The notes beneath the pieces were generated by a model that made no database searches, had not been told where the DNA came from, and was given only the letters and a program-made list of their open reading frames with translations. The position numbers were made by a program, and so were the translations under genes. This document shows, one piece after another, positions 45,483-54,740 of a stretch of DNA of 64,000 nt (positions within the stretch are counted from its first letter, which is position 1; every line of letters starts with the position of its first letter). The stretch covers positions 1,330,001 through 1,394,000 of the forward strand of contig NZ_AP025028.1 in assembly GCF_003114835.2 (NCBI RefSeq). Reading direction: 5' to 3'. This DNA is from Leptospira kobayashii. GTDB lineage: Bacteria > Spirochaetota > Leptospiria > Leptospirales > Leptospiraceae.

Positions 45483-46604
45483 ATGAGTTTTAAGTTTTGT
45501 TTTACGTCACGATGGTTTCGTGTTTTTCCGTTTGCTTTGTTATTATTTGCCTATGACTGCGCGCAGTTGCAGAGTTTCGGTAAAGTGGACATCATGGATG
45601 TTTCCATCTTAAGTCAAAAATCATACAAGATGAATCACGATTCTTCGAAACGGACAGTAGTGATTTTGGCGGATTCGGAAGGAACGGAAATAACGGATTT
45701 ACTTGTTCCTTTCTCAGTATTAAAACAATCAGGTTTCAATGTTTATATCCTTTCCAATAAAAAATCACCTGTGACTCTTTGGAAAGGATTGGTAGTGTTG
45801 CCTCATTTTTCGGTAACTGAATTTCCACATCAGTATGATGCGGTCGTTGTTCCTTATCTGACACACACGGAAGATGAGGATCTTATTTCATTTCTTTCTA
45901 AGTCGGATAAAAGGATTCTTTCCGTTTGTGAAGGAGCAAGACTCGTCGCAAATACGGAAAAATTTAACGGGCGCAAGATGACGACTCATGCAACTTCGAT
46001 CTCTGAGCTCGAAACAATTTATCCTCGGATCAAATGGCAAAGAGGTAAAAAATACGAAAAAGACGGCGATCTGATTAGTACTGCCGGCGTAGCTTCCAGC
46101 ATAGAAGGATCTCTTTTTCTCGTCCGTGAACTTGCAGGGGAAGCGGCTTTGCAAACTGCAATGAAAAACATCAATTACCCTTTTGCAACTCTCAGAAAGG
46201 ATTATCCCGGTGAACCGCTTTCTTTTTCCGATAAATGGGGGATCGCAAAAAAAGTGTTATTCGACAATGATCCTAAGATCGCAATTGAAATTCATCCGGA
46301 TATTGATGAAATGCATTTGGCTCTGACGTTAGATGCTTGGGCGCGCACTTTTCCATCGAAGATTGAAGCGGTAGCGAACGGATTTGTGAAATCAAAAAAC
46401 GGATTATTCTTATCGGGAGCGCAGAATTATCTGGATCATGATTTGAGGATTTGTCCGGGAGAATGCGATGAGAAAAATTTTACAAAAAGAACGTTGCGTG
46501 TTTCCGGTAAGAAGGCGTTTACCATGGATGCAAATTTGGAATTGATCGAAAAGGAATACGGAGAACGATTTTCAAAGACGGTTCGTCGTATGATCGATTA
46601 TTAA
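45483..46604 (+). CDS. lipoprotein with a DJ-1/PfpI (GATase1-like) domain
   Basis: This 373-residue protein has an N-terminal signal peptide ending in a possible lipobox (LLLFAYDC, Cys26). Residues 55-220 form a DJ-1/PfpI domain: VVILADSEGTEITDLLVPFS, then AVVVPYLTHTEDEDLISFL and the nucleophile elbow [12 protein letters not shown] with Cys near 155. A C-terminal part of about 130 residues with a cysteine pair (RICPGECDE) is not part of the usual domain. GGAGGAG precedes the ATG. DJ-1-like proteins are usually cytosolic, so an exported version is unusual. It may be regulated by the AraC-type gene upstream. Confidence 0.8.
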   Translation: MSFKFCFTSRWFRVFPFALLLFAYDCAQLQSFGKVDIMDVSILSQKSYKMNHDSSKRTVVILADSEGTEITDLLVPFSVLKQSGFNVYILSNKKSPVTLWKGLVVLPHFSVTEFPHQYDAVVVPYLTHTEDEDLISFLSKSDKRILSVCEGARLVANTEKFNGRKMTTHATSISELETIYPRIKWQRGKKYEKDGDLISTAGVASSIEGSLFLVRELAGEAALQTAMKNINYPFATLRKDYPGEPLSFSDKWGIAKKVLFDNDPKIAIEIHPDIDEMHLALTLDAWARTFPSKIEAVANGFVKSKNGLFLSGAQNYLDHDLRICPGECDEKNFTKRTLRVSGKKAFTMDANLELIEKEYGERFSKTVRRMIDY

Positions 46605-46719
46605 TGACGGTTTATTTTTTTGCATGAGCGGGGGAAAATGGGTGAAAAGTCGGTTGGCATAGAACTGCGTAAAATTTTATCTAAATAATACACTGTTGCA
46701 AATAAAACAGTGTTGCAAT

Positions 46720-46734
46720 TGCAACGCTGTTGCA
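46720..46734 (+). promoter_or_regulatory. Zur-like box of the zinc uptake operon
   Basis: TGCAACGCTGTTGCA is a palindrome with the same arms as the box before the COG0523 gene. An overlapping perfect palindrome GTTGCAATTGCAAC (46712-46725) and a further TGTTGCA half site (46694-46700) form a cluster. The cluster lies just upstream of the AAGGAG ribosome site (46746-46751) of the first gene. Confidence 0.65.
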
Positions 46735-46760
46735 AATACTTGCGCAAGGAGTATTTACAA

Positions 46761-47516
46761 ATGAAACAACTATCCATAATATCCTTATTAACATTGACTC
46801 TATTTGCTTTCCATTGCGCTGAATTGAAGAAGAAAAAAGACAAAGACAATACCGGATTTGCACTTCTTGCTTTGGCCGGATCGGTTGCTTGTCCTACTTC
46901 CGCGGTTTCCAGTCCGTCCAACGGCACAAGCTTTGATTTTACCCAGTGTAAGGGAGACGCCTCGGCAGCATTGAAAGTCGCGGGTTTTACGGGAACCAAC
47001 GTTGTGCTATCCGGAGGAGTTGTCGGGACAGGAACTTCGAGCACAATCGTTGCCGATTCTTCCCGGCTTTCCAATTTAGGTGGTGAGAAAAAAGCAACCA
47101 TCCAACTTACTTACAATCTTTCCGCATCCGATTCTTATTTGGAAGTGGTTATGCCATCTACTACAAGTTTGGTGGGACCTACTTTTCAACTGACTCCTAC
47201 CGAAATCAAGAAAAAGAACGTTTTGGGCGCAACATCTGCATTAGGTGGAACTCCCGGGCTCTGGGCATCCAGTGTCGCTCAGGATAAGACGATTTGTATC
47301 GAAGTCCATAATGAAAACGGAGCGCATATGTTCGGCTGGCAAGGCACTTGTGCAAACGTGAACCGAGGCAGTTATGAATTTCAGGAAGAGGCCGTAACTG
47401 GATATGACTTTTCAGGAGATAGGGTTTCTTTCCGTCTGAACAAAGTAAACATCAAATCAATCATTATTTATTCATCAACCATCGGCACTGCTGGTTTGGT
47501 GCGAACTTCCGACTAA
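46761..47516 (+). CDS. lipoprotein, first gene of the zinc uptake operon
   Basis: The ATG at 46761 has AAGGAG 9 nt upstream and a signal peptide with a lipobox (TLFAFHC, Cys19). The 251-residue product has a lysine-rich segment after the lipid anchor, two further cysteines in SVACPTSAV and FTQCKGDAS, and two more in KTICIEVHNENG and WQGTCANV. The mature part looks beta-rich. I do not recognise the family. Its position behind the Zur-like cluster and before a barrel protein and ZnuABC suggests a surface or periplasmic part in zinc capture. Confidence 0.8.
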   Translation: MKQLSIISLLTLTLFAFHCAELKKKKDKDNTGFALLALAGSVACPTSAVSSPSNGTSFDFTQCKGDASAALKVAGFTGTNVVLSGGVVGTGTSSTIVADSSRLSNLGGEKKATIQLTYNLSASDSYLEVVMPSTTSLVGPTFQLTPTEIKKKNVLGATSALGGTPGLWASSVAQDKTICIEVHNENGAHMFGWQGTCANVNRGSYEFQEEAVTGYDFSGDRVSFRLNKVNIKSIIIYSSTIGTAGLVRTSD

Positions 47517-47538
47517 ACTTTGGTATAAAAGTCTTATA

Positions 47539-48873
47539 GTGATTCCTTTCCGAAAATTCATTAGAGCAGGTGTGATTGCAGCGCTTGCTTTTTTTTCTTA
47601 TATCGCGTTTGCCCAGACAAATAAATGGGAAAAGGAATTGGAAAACGGTTCCGAGAAAAAAACATCAGAGACCAAACAGTCACCCGACAAAGGAAACAAT
47701 AATAATTGGGAAGATGATTTGGAAAAAGATCTGAAGGAACAGGAGAAACGAAGCAAAGGTTCTCAGGATTCCAGGGGAACGACTTCCCCCGTCAGCTCCA
47801 ATAACCAAATCAATCGTTCCGCTCAAAACCTGATGATGGATGCTTCCGTTGCGGTTGATATTGTAGGAGAGTGGGATAAAAACAAGCCCAGAACTACAAA
47901 TAACAAACTGGATGTCAGAACGGCAGAGTTCGGTTTTACCGGTGCCGTAGATCAGTGGTTACGCGGTAATTTCCTCGCAGCTGCACATAATGAAAACGGA
48001 AAATACAACTTTGAAGTACACGAAGCTTGGATCCAGGCGCCTTTTTTACCGTTCAATACGTCCGTAAAAGCGGGCCAGATGTTTATGGATATCGGACGTC
48101 TCAATAAAATCCATTGGCATGATCGTCCTTTCATCACAACTCCCATCGTTCATGAAAAATTTATCGGACAGGAATCCACTATGGATACCGGGGCCGAATT
48201 TAGTATTCTTTTACCGTGGAGATTCATCACTCAGGAGTTGGTTGTAGGTGCAACTAACGGGAAAAGATGGGGACATGCGCATTCGGAAGGAATTCAGAAA
48301 AACAATCCGATGGGTTATTTCCATTTGAAAAATTTCTATTACTTCGGAAATAACTGGGGAACACAGTTCGGTTTTTCAGGTGTAAGATTCGAACCGACTA
48401 CGGACAGAAGAAACCAAAGATACCTTTACGGATTTGACGGTGTTTTAAGATGGAGCCAATCCAATTTAAAAGAAATCATGATTATGACTGAATTCTGGTA
48501 CCAACAGGAAATTTTTCCTGAAAAAATGAATCTAAGTACTTATGAAATTTCCAAACCGAATTCACAAAACCAATGGGGTTACTATTTATTTGCAGATTAT
48601 AAATTTCACCAGCTTTGGTCTGTAGGTGGAAGATACGATTACTTTACGGATAAAAACTTAACGGGGAAGGATGGGAAATTCGCCCAGAATGCGATCGAAT
48701 CGCAGTCCTTGCAGGTTACATTTCATAGTTCCGAATTTGGAAAAATCCGAGTTTCGGTAGAAAGAAGATTCACTCAGGATTATTCGAAAGAAGATAGTCA
48801 AGAGCTCAGAGAATTCAAAGCAAATATTCAAATGGTTGCGATCCTCGGTTCTCACCCTGCACATAGTTATTAA
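47539..48873 (+). CDS. outer-membrane beta-barrel porin of the zinc operon
   Basis: This 444-residue protein starts at a GTG at 47539 with a typical signal peptide (VIAALAFFSYIAFAQ). A hydrophilic segment of about 65 charged residues follows, and then alternating strands typical of a porin (LDVRTAEFGFTGAVDQWLRG, SVKAGQMFMDIGRLNKIHWH). The His-rich stretch around IHWHDRPFITTPIVHEKF and another at GHAHSEG could bind metal. It lacks a TonB plug. Together with the preceding lipoprotein and ZnuABC it forms a plausible path for zinc across the outer membrane. Confidence 0.82.
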   Translation: MIPFRKFIRAGVIAALAFFSYIAFAQTNKWEKELENGSEKKTSETKQSPDKGNNNNWEDDLEKDLKEQEKRSKGSQDSRGTTSPVSSNNQINRSAQNLMMDASVAVDIVGEWDKNKPRTTNNKLDVRTAEFGFTGAVDQWLRGNFLAAAHNENGKYNFEVHEAWIQAPFLPFNTSVKAGQMFMDIGRLNKIHWHDRPFITTPIVHEKFIGQESTMDTGAEFSILLPWRFITQELVVGATNGKRWGHAHSEGIQKNNPMGYFHLKNFYYFGNNWGTQFGFSGVRFEPTTDRRNQRYLYGFDGVLRWSQSNLKEIMIMTEFWYQQEIFPEKMNLSTYEISKPNSQNQWGYYLFADYKFHQLWSVGGRYDYFTDKNLTGKDGKFAQNAIESQSLQVTFHSSEFGKIRVSVERRFTQDYSKEDSQELREFKANIQMVAILGSHPAHSY

Positions 48874-48887
48874 TAAAGAGGCATTAT

Positions 48888-49817
48888 ATGAAGAGCATTT
48901 TTAGATTTTTGTCTTTATCCGGTTTTTGTTCCGTTCTTTTGATTTCCTCCGGTTTGCAGGCAAAAGTTTCTTTGGTTGCGACCACAACGGATATAAAATA
49001 CATCGCAGAACAAATAGCAGGTGATCGGGCGGAAGTCTACGGAATGATCCGCGGGGTGGATGATCCTCATTTTATCATGACAAGACCTGACTTTCTTGTT
49101 CGTTTGAACCAAGCGGATATTCTCTGCGTGGTCGGATTGGATTTGGAAGTAGGTTGGGTGCCTTTTCTACAACAGCAATCCAGAAATATCAAAATTCAAA
49201 AAGGACAACCGGGATACTGCGATACTTCGGTACAAGTAAAAATTCTCGGAGAGCCGACCGTGATGATGGATCGTTCCATGGGAGATATGCATATCTACGG
49301 CAATCCGCATTTTTGGAATGATCCCATCAATGCGATTCAGATGGCGGAAAATATAAAAAATGCGCTCACGAGGGTGGATCCTCTCAACCACGAGTATTAT
49401 GATGAAAATTTTGCCGGTTTCAAAAAAAGGCTGATTCTTCTTACGAAAGAAGAACTCAAAAAAATGGAACCTTATTTTGGAATGAAGGTGGCCGTATTTC
49501 ATGACCAGTTTGTTTATCTGGCCAATCGTTTTAAATTTACCGCCAACCTTTCCATAGAAGAGAGACCGGGAGTTCCACCTTCGGTTCGTTATATGGATCA
49601 GGTTGTGAGTTATATGATTGCCGAAAAAATAAAAATCATCTTGCTCGGACCATACCACAACCCAAAATATGCCGAGTACGTTTCTTCCAAGGTTCCGGGG
49701 AGCGTTGTTCTCATTATGCCGGTTTCCGTCGGAGGAACACCGGAAGCGACCAGTTACGAAGAGACTTTAAAGATCATGCTTCAGAAGATTAGAGATGCTA
49801 GCGACAAAACCAAATAA
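48888..49817 (+). CDS. znuA: zinc/manganese ABC transporter substrate-binding protein
   Basis: This 309-residue protein has a signal peptide (SLSGFCSVLLISSGLQA) and the cluster A-I fold. Candidate metal ligands are His in DDPHFIMTRPDF, His in YGNPHFWND, His in FHDQFVYL and a C-terminal His or Glu near LGPYHNPKYAEY. The histidine-rich loop of many ZnuA proteins is absent. Zinc is preferred over manganese because of the Zur-like boxes and the barrel and GTPase context. GAGG precedes the ATG, 14 bp after the porin stop. Confidence 0.86.
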   Translation: MKSIFRFLSLSGFCSVLLISSGLQAKVSLVATTTDIKYIAEQIAGDRAEVYGMIRGVDDPHFIMTRPDFLVRLNQADILCVVGLDLEVGWVPFLQQQSRNIKIQKGQPGYCDTSVQVKILGEPTVMMDRSMGDMHIYGNPHFWNDPINAIQMAENIKNALTRVDPLNHEYYDENFAGFKKRLILLTKEELKKMEPYFGMKVAVFHDQFVYLANRFKFTANLSIEERPGVPPSVRYMDQVVSYMIAEKIKIILLGPYHNPKYAEYVSSKVPGSVVLIMPVSVGGTPEATSYEETLKIMLQKIRDASDKTK

Positions 49818-50508
49818 GATTCAGATTTTTTCCTCCTTCTTAAAAGCGGAAAATCTATCCGTAGGATACAGAAAGGGATTTCCTATCGTTTCCGGAGTTA
49901 GCTTTGAAGTGAACCCCGGCAGAACCTATGCTCTGACCGGAGGGAATGGTGCGGGCAAAACCACTTTGTTCCGAACACTTACCGGACTACTTCCTCCGAT
50001 TGCGGGAGAAATCCAATTCCCCGTTCTTAAATCCACATCTTACGTTCCACAGGCAAAAAAGATGCGATTGGATTTTCCCCTTTCCGTGAAAGAAGTATTG
50101 CGTATGCCTGCCAATGTGGGTTTGAGTTTTTTGCCCAAAAGAAAATTCACGGAAGATGAATTGGTTCTGATCGAACGCACAGGCGTTGGGAAATATTTAA
50201 ATAAACAAATTTCGGAATGCAGCGGTGGGCAATTGCAGCGGGTTCTGATTTTGAGATCCTTATTCACCAAAGCAAATCTGATCTTTTTAGATGAACCGAT
50301 GGACTCGTTGGATCATGAATCGAGAGAACTTTTCCAACTGATCCTGGAAGAATATATCGCAACAGACAACCGTTCCCTGTTTGTCATTACTCATAGTTTA
50401 ACTAACGATTGGCGACAAGAGTTTTCCGAAATCTTTGAGATTGACGAAGGCAAGTTTTATAAAATTTCCCAAGGGGAAAAACCCCCTCATTGCCATCACC
50501 ATGACTAG
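49795..50508 (+). CDS. znuC: zinc ABC transporter ATP-binding protein
   Basis: This 237-residue ATPase has the Walker A motif GGNGAGKT near residue 50, the Q-loop YVPQAKK, the signature SGGQLQRVLILRS and Walker B LIFLDEPMDSLDHE. The H-loop is VITHS. It overlaps the substrate-binding gene by 23 bp. Its C-terminus ends KPPHCHHHD, a His/Cys cluster at the extreme tail that could bind metal. Confidence 0.9.
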   Translation: MLATKPNKIQIFSSFLKAENLSVGYRKGFPIVSGVSFEVNPGRTYALTGGNGAGKTTLFRTLTGLLPPIAGEIQFPVLKSTSYVPQAKKMRLDFPLSVKEVLRMPANVGLSFLPKRKFTEDELVLIERTGVGKYLNKQISECSGGQLQRVLILRSLFTKANLIFLDEPMDSLDHESRELFQLILEEYIATDNRSLFVITHSLTNDWRQEFSEIFEIDEGKFYKISQGEKPPHCHHHD

Positions 50509-51340
50509 TGTGCTTCAAAATTGGGATTTGTTTTTGCCCCAGATGATTCTCGGGGGAATTTTAGGAGCTCTCCTCAGTGTTCTTGGAATTCTCTTGGTAC
50601 TCAGAAATATGACTTTCTTCGGAATCACTCTTTCGCAAGCGGTGGGTTTTTCCGTAGCATTTTGTTTGTTTATGGATTGGGATCGTGAGATCTATCCTAT
50701 TTTATTGTCCTGTTTGCTCATCATTCCCATCATTTTGATGAGAAGAATTTCCCATATCAAAGAGGATGTGATTTTGGGAATTTTATTTGTGTTCTTTGCT
50801 TCCATTTCGCAAGTGTTACTTGCGTTAGGTGGCAATGTTCAAAATCATTTGATGGCTTCCTATTTCGGAGATATTTTAACTTCACAGGTGAAATTGAATT
50901 CATTCGGAATCTGGACTGCAGGAATCGCATTTTTCATCTATCTGGCTTATTTCCGGCGATTTTTATTCCTAAGTTTCGATCGGGACGAATATAGAATTCA
51001 AATCGGAAACCCATTCTTTTTTGATATTCTGTTTTATTTGATTTTGGCCTCCGCTGTCACAGTGGCGGTCAATGTTTTGGGTTCCTTTTATTCCATCGCC
51101 CATCTCTTGATCCCCGTATTTACACTTTTACCTTTCGTTCGCTCAACTAAGATTCTGGCACTTGTATCGGTTTTGTTTTCCATAACAGGTACTATCGCAG
51201 GATTTTTTCTGAGCCTCACCGGGTTCTCTCATTTAGGCGAGACTATTTATTTTCCTACTTCGTCTATGATCATCGTATTTATGTGCGTATTTTCATTTTT
51301 GATTTTAGGAGTCAGGAGTTTATTCAAAAGGCTGTTCTGA
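50501..51340 (+). CDS. znuB: zinc ABC transporter permease
   Basis: I take the ATG at 50501, which overlaps the ATPase stop by 8 bp; the frame is open from 50435. The 279-residue protein has about eight transmembrane helices and the family motif GILLVLRNMTFFGITLSQAV. The AHLLIPVFTLLPF region fits the transmembrane interface of ABC-3 family permeases. It completes a ZnuABC-type transporter. Confidence 0.88.
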   Translation: MTSVLQNWDLFLPQMILGGILGALLSVLGILLVLRNMTFFGITLSQAVGFSVAFCLFMDWDREIYPILLSCLLIIPIILMRRISHIKEDVILGILFVFFASISQVLLALGGNVQNHLMASYFGDILTSQVKLNSFGIWTAGIAFFIYLAYFRRFLFLSFDRDEYRIQIGNPFFFDILFYLILASAVTVAVNVLGSFYSIAHLLIPVFTLLPFVRSTKILALVSVLFSITGTIAGFFLSLTGFSHLGETIYFPTSSMIIVFMCVFSFLILGVRSLFKRLF

Positions 51341-51361
51341 TATTTTTCCGATAAGTAAAGT

Positions 51362-52273
51362 ATGGAAATGGTTTCATGCAATACCTGTGGGAATACAAAA
51401 TTCAAATCTTTGTTTTCCAAAGAAAGTCCCCTCGGCGAAAGTTTTCAGATCGTAAAATGCAATGTATGTTCTTTGGTTCAAGTGAACCCGCAACCGAGTC
51501 TTGCCGAAGTCATCCGGTACTATTCTGATTCTTATTTTACCCAAAGAACCGATCGGGGTTATGATAATTATTATTCCGACAAAATGAAGGCTGAAATCTC
51601 CCGTGTGTTCCGGCTCAATCTTCAGGATCTGAAATTTTTTCAATGGGAGGAGAATTACATAAACACCATTTTGAAAAAGAAAGAAACCGGTGCAAAATTA
51701 CGATCTTTGGATATAGGATGTGCCGCAGGGTATTTTGTGGATTATATGCGGAGTAGGGATTATTCTTCCTACGGGATTGAAGTCGCTGACGGTCCTGTCA
51801 AATTCGCAAGAGAAACATTGGGGTTGGAAGTATATCAGGAAGATTTTTTAAGTTGGGACATAGGTTTTCAAAATCAATTTGATGTGATCACTCTTTGGGC
51901 GACGATCGAGCACCTTCACAAACCGAAAGAGACTTTGGAAAAAATATTCAAACACTTGAGACCCGGAGGATGTTTGGTTTTATCCACTTGCAGATACGGA
52001 ATTTTGGCAAAGTTCCTCGGACCAAACTGGCGTTATTTGAATGTTCCGGAACATTTGTATTATTATTCCTTGCCAGGCCTTTTGAAAGTTTTGAAAAAAA
52101 TAGGTTTCGAATCTCCGGTTTCCCTTTCTTACGGAAGCGGATTCACCTCCAAACCGAACTCAAGTGTCTTTTACAAATTGGCTAAAAAATTTGCGGATTG
52201 GCTTGTGAAGAAAACAAACCAAGGGGATATGCTTGCCGTACTTTTGAGAAAGCCGGTGGAAACACTCTCTTAA
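51362..52273 (+). CDS. class I SAM-dependent methyltransferase with zinc ribbon
   Basis: This 303-residue protein begins with a four-cysteine zinc ribbon (C6, C9, C33, C36). It continues with a methyltransferase domain: [19 protein letters not shown] for SAM binding, [20 protein letters not shown] for motif III/IV and [12 protein letters not shown]. This architecture is common in methyltransferases of surface-sugar or antibiotic pathways. It starts 21 bp after the permease gene on the same strand and may be co-transcribed with it by read-through. It overlaps the convergent tmk gene by 4 bp. Confidence 0.86.
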   Translation: MEMVSCNTCGNTKFKSLFSKESPLGESFQIVKCNVCSLVQVNPQPSLAEVIRYYSDSYFTQRTDRGYDNYYSDKMKAEISRVFRLNLQDLKFFQWEENYINTILKKKETGAKLRSLDIGCAAGYFVDYMRSRDYSSYGIEVADGPVKFARETLGLEVYQEDFLSWDIGFQNQFDVITLWATIEHLHKPKETLEKIFKHLRPGGCLVLSTCRYGILAKFLGPNWRYLNVPEHLYYYSLPGLLKVLKKIGFESPVSLSYGSGFTSKPNSSVFYKLAKKFADWLVKKTNQGDMLAVLLRKPVETLS

Positions 52274-52863
52274 ATTTCAATACACTCCATCACTGCATCT
52301 ACCAGATCTTCCAAAGGATGCGATGCATCCAGGAAGATCGTACCTTCGGGCAGAATCTTCATATAATTTTCATATATTCTGTTTTGCGAATAATCGTCGT
52401 CAAAGGCTTCTTCGCTCCCGCCCCGGTTTTTACGGCGTTCTCTCGCTTCCTCCGGAGTGATATCCAGGAAAAATACCTGTTTGGGTTTGGGAAAATTTTC
52501 CTTTTCGTTCAATGCGATGATTTCTTCGGCAGAAATTTCCTTTCCTGCCTGGTAGGCTGCGGTGGAATAATAATATCTATCCTGCACCACGATCACACCT
52601 TTCTCTATGTTAGGTGAAATTATTTGCGAAACGGACTCGGTTCTATCTAAAATAAAAAGTTCCAATTGTTCTTTTACGGTCAAAGAAATTCTTCCCGAGA
52701 GAAAGGAGCGGATCTTTTTCCCATGCACCCCGTCAGTTGGCTCTCTGTGCCAAATTACATCCCTATTTTGCGCTTTTAAGTTCTCTGCAACAAGTTTGGA
52801 AAGGGTAGTTTTCCCCGAGCCATCAATGCCTTCAAAAACAAAAAAATAATTCATATTGGCCAT
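52270..52863 (-). CDS. tmk: thymidylate kinase
   Basis: This 197-residue enzyme phosphorylates dTMP to dTDP. It has the P-loop [11 protein letters not shown], the [11 protein letters not shown] motif with the catalytic DR pair, and a LID region with RRKNRGG. I take the ATG at 52863 (MANMNY), which has AGGA 5 nt upstream; the frame extends to 52917. It is slightly shorter than the usual 205-215 residues. It is convergent with the methyltransferase gene and divergent from a small lipoprotein gene. Confidence 0.92.
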   Translation of the reverse strand: MANMNYFFVFEGIDGSGKTTLSKLVAENLKAQNRDVIWHREPTDGVHGKKIRSFLSGRISLTVKEQLELFILDRTESVSQIISPNIEKGVIVVQDRYYYSTAAYQAGKEISAEEIIALNEKENFPKPKQVFFLDITPEEARERRKNRGGSEEAFDDDYSQNRIYENYMKILPEGTIFLDASHPLEDLVDAVMECIEI

Positions 52864-52940
52864 ATTTGTCCTAATTGAGCTTTCATAATTTTTACTAGAC
52901 TTTTTTATGCACGGCAAAAACTTATCCAGAGGAGCCTAAA

Positions 52941-53120
52941 ATGAAAAAAATCTCTTTATCTCTTCTTGTAGCCCTATTTGCAATTGTTATGGTAAACTGC
53001 GCATCGAACGATGTGAAAGAACCTACACAAAACGATATTAACAAATTACAAGAGCCAAAACCTTCCAAAAAGCCTACTCTTAACGAAGCGCTTAAACAAC
53101 GTAGCAGAGACATTAAGTAG
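52941..53120 (+). CDS. 59-residue lipoprotein
   Basis: An open frame of 59 codons has a strong AGAGGAG ribosome site 6 nt before the ATG. It codes for a signal peptide and lipobox (FAIVMVNC, Cys20), then a 39-residue mature chain rich in Lys, Asn and Pro that ends SRDIK. A hairpin terminator follows directly. All signals of a real, separately expressed small lipoprotein are present. Its role is unknown; small spirochaetal lipoproteins of this sort are often abundant. Confidence 0.82.
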   Translation: MKKISLSLLVALFAIVMVNCASNDVKEPTQNDINKLQEPKPSKKPTLNEALKQRSRDIK

Positions 53121-53134
53121 TCTTTTTTTGTATC

Positions 53135-53150
53135 CCCATCTTCGGATGGG
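53135..53150 (+). terminator. UUCG-loop hairpin terminator of the small lipoprotein
   Basis: CCCATC (53135-53140) pairs with GATGGG (53145-53150) across a TTCG tetraloop, followed by the pyrimidine-rich TTTCCTTTCC. TTTTTTT at 53122-53129 precedes it. On the minus strand it would also serve the convergent glycosyltransferase gene. Confidence 0.7.
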
Positions 53151-53165
53151 TTTCCTTTCCTCTTC

Positions 53166-54734
53166 TTACCTTTCCGATTTCAATACGAACTGTTTCATTC
53201 TAATGTGAAAGACGGAGATCTCTTCTTTCGTTTCATATAGATCTTCCGAAGGCATCCAACTTAGATCAAACTTGGTTTTCCAAATGGATTTGGGTATCTC
53301 TTCATTATAGAGTGAGTTACCCGGCCAGAATAAAAACAGGATTTGTTTCAGGTTTAAGGATTTTGATTTTTCTTGTATTTCGATCCAGTCGTTTTCCGTA
53401 TAAGCCACTACCTGGGGAATCTCAAGATAGGATCCTCCCATCAGATAACTTAAGGAAAGTCCTCTATGGACAATTAACATAGGTTTTGCGGTATTTATTT
53501 CTTTTTTCAAAACATGATACATTTCCGCAGAAGATTTCCAAATACGGATTGCCCGTAAATCTGATTTGTATCCGAAATACATCGAGGTTAGCAAAGATAG
53601 GATCAAAAGGAAATGGATGGGCTTTTGTTTCGGGAATTCCAAATACAAAGAAAAAAATCCGATCGCAGTCAGATAAGCACCTATCTCATAATATCTCATC
53701 CCGAAAATATCCACACCGGCGCGGTAGGGGGAAAGTATGGGAACAAGAAAAATAAACAAGAGTCCCGAAAGGAACAGACTTTTTGAAATCACATTGGTTC
53801 GTTTCAAAAAAAAGATCCCTGAAAGAAATACGAAAAATAGCGGGTATCCTTTGAATATTCCTATTTTGGATTCGGAACCCCAAAGGTCGGCGATCCAGGA
53901 ACCGATATAAGATCTGTTAGAGAATGTATCCACGTCCTGGATCGTATTCATTCCTCTCATTCCGAAGACATGACCGTACAGTTTGTAATTGAAAAAAGAG
54001 ATACATCCCAAAACAAGAACTGCGATGATTCCTGATAAAAAATGATTTCGTATCCAAGTCCGTTTATTCCCCGAAAGTAAAAAATGAACTATGATAAAAA
54101 AGACGATTCCGATCGTCACTTCCGGGCGAAGCTGAAAACTGAAATTGACTGAAAATGCGAAAGCCAAATTGTAAAGTAGGGTGGGGCTCTTCTCAATCCG
54201 GAAATAACTTAAAACCGAGATCAGTGCAAAAAAATTGGTAAGTGTCAGCTCGGAGTAATCAAGAGTGGATAAAAATAAAAAACTGAAAAAATGTATAAGT
54301 ATGGAGACTACGATCGATATTTTTTCTTTTACTCCAAGTTCCCTCAATAGTTTATCCGTTAGTATCAGATTCAAAAAAAAGAATAGGATGGGAATATAAG
54401 TCATCCAATGGATCGGAAACAAAAACCCTATCGAAGATTGTACGAGTGTAAATAGAACGGGGTATTGAAAATAGCAGGTGCCATCTTTTTTAAAAAATGC
54501 CCAAGGATAACCGATCGGAATCTGTTTGGTTTCAAATCCTAAATCCTTGGCGGGAAAATAACATTGCAATTTTTCCGAAAAGTTCGTTCCTTTTCGGAGT
54601 GCTTCCACTTGATACAATTTGATCTCAGGATCGCTTCCCACAAACACAGAATCTCCGTTCCACTGGATTCTGTGTAATAAAGGATAAAGACAGACGAGAA
54701 AGAAAATTAAAACTCTCAGGGATCTAATCTTCAT
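53166..54734 (-). CDS. multi-pass membrane protein, GT-C glycosyltransferase-like
   Basis: This 522-residue protein has about ten to twelve transmembrane helices. The first loop after the N-terminal helix contains acidic residues (VFVGSDPEIKLYQVEAL), as in GT-C fold transferases that use a polyprenyl-phosphate sugar, and the C-terminal part is soluble. It is the last gene of a three-gene cluster with a GT2 enzyme and an O-antigen ligase-like protein, only 6 bp after the GT2 gene. A role in adding a sugar to lipid-linked surface glycans is inferred. Confidence 0.7.
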   Translation of the reverse strand: MKIRSLRVLIFFLVCLYPLLHRIQWNGDSVFVGSDPEIKLYQVEALRKGTNFSEKLQCYFPAKDLGFETKQIPIGYPWAFFKKDGTCYFQYPVLFTLVQSSIGFLFPIHWMTYIPILFFFLNLILTDKLLRELGVKEKISIVVSILIHFFSFLFLSTLDYSELTLTNFFALISVLSYFRIEKSPTLLYNLAFAFSVNFSFQLRPEVTIGIVFFIIVHFLLSGNKRTWIRNHFLSGIIAVLVLGCISFFNYKLYGHVFGMRGMNTIQDVDTFSNRSYIGSWIADLWGSESKIGIFKGYPLFFVFLSGIFFLKRTNVISKSLFLSGLLFIFLVPILSPYRAGVDIFGMRYYEIGAYLTAIGFFSLYLEFPKQKPIHFLLILSLLTSMYFGYKSDLRAIRIWKSSAEMYHVLKKEINTAKPMLIVHRGLSLSYLMGGSYLEIPQVVAYTENDWIEIQEKSKSLNLKQILFLFWPGNSLYNEEIPKSIWKTKFDLSWMPSEDLYETKEEISVFHIRMKQFVLKSER

Positions 54735-54740
54735 AAAACA

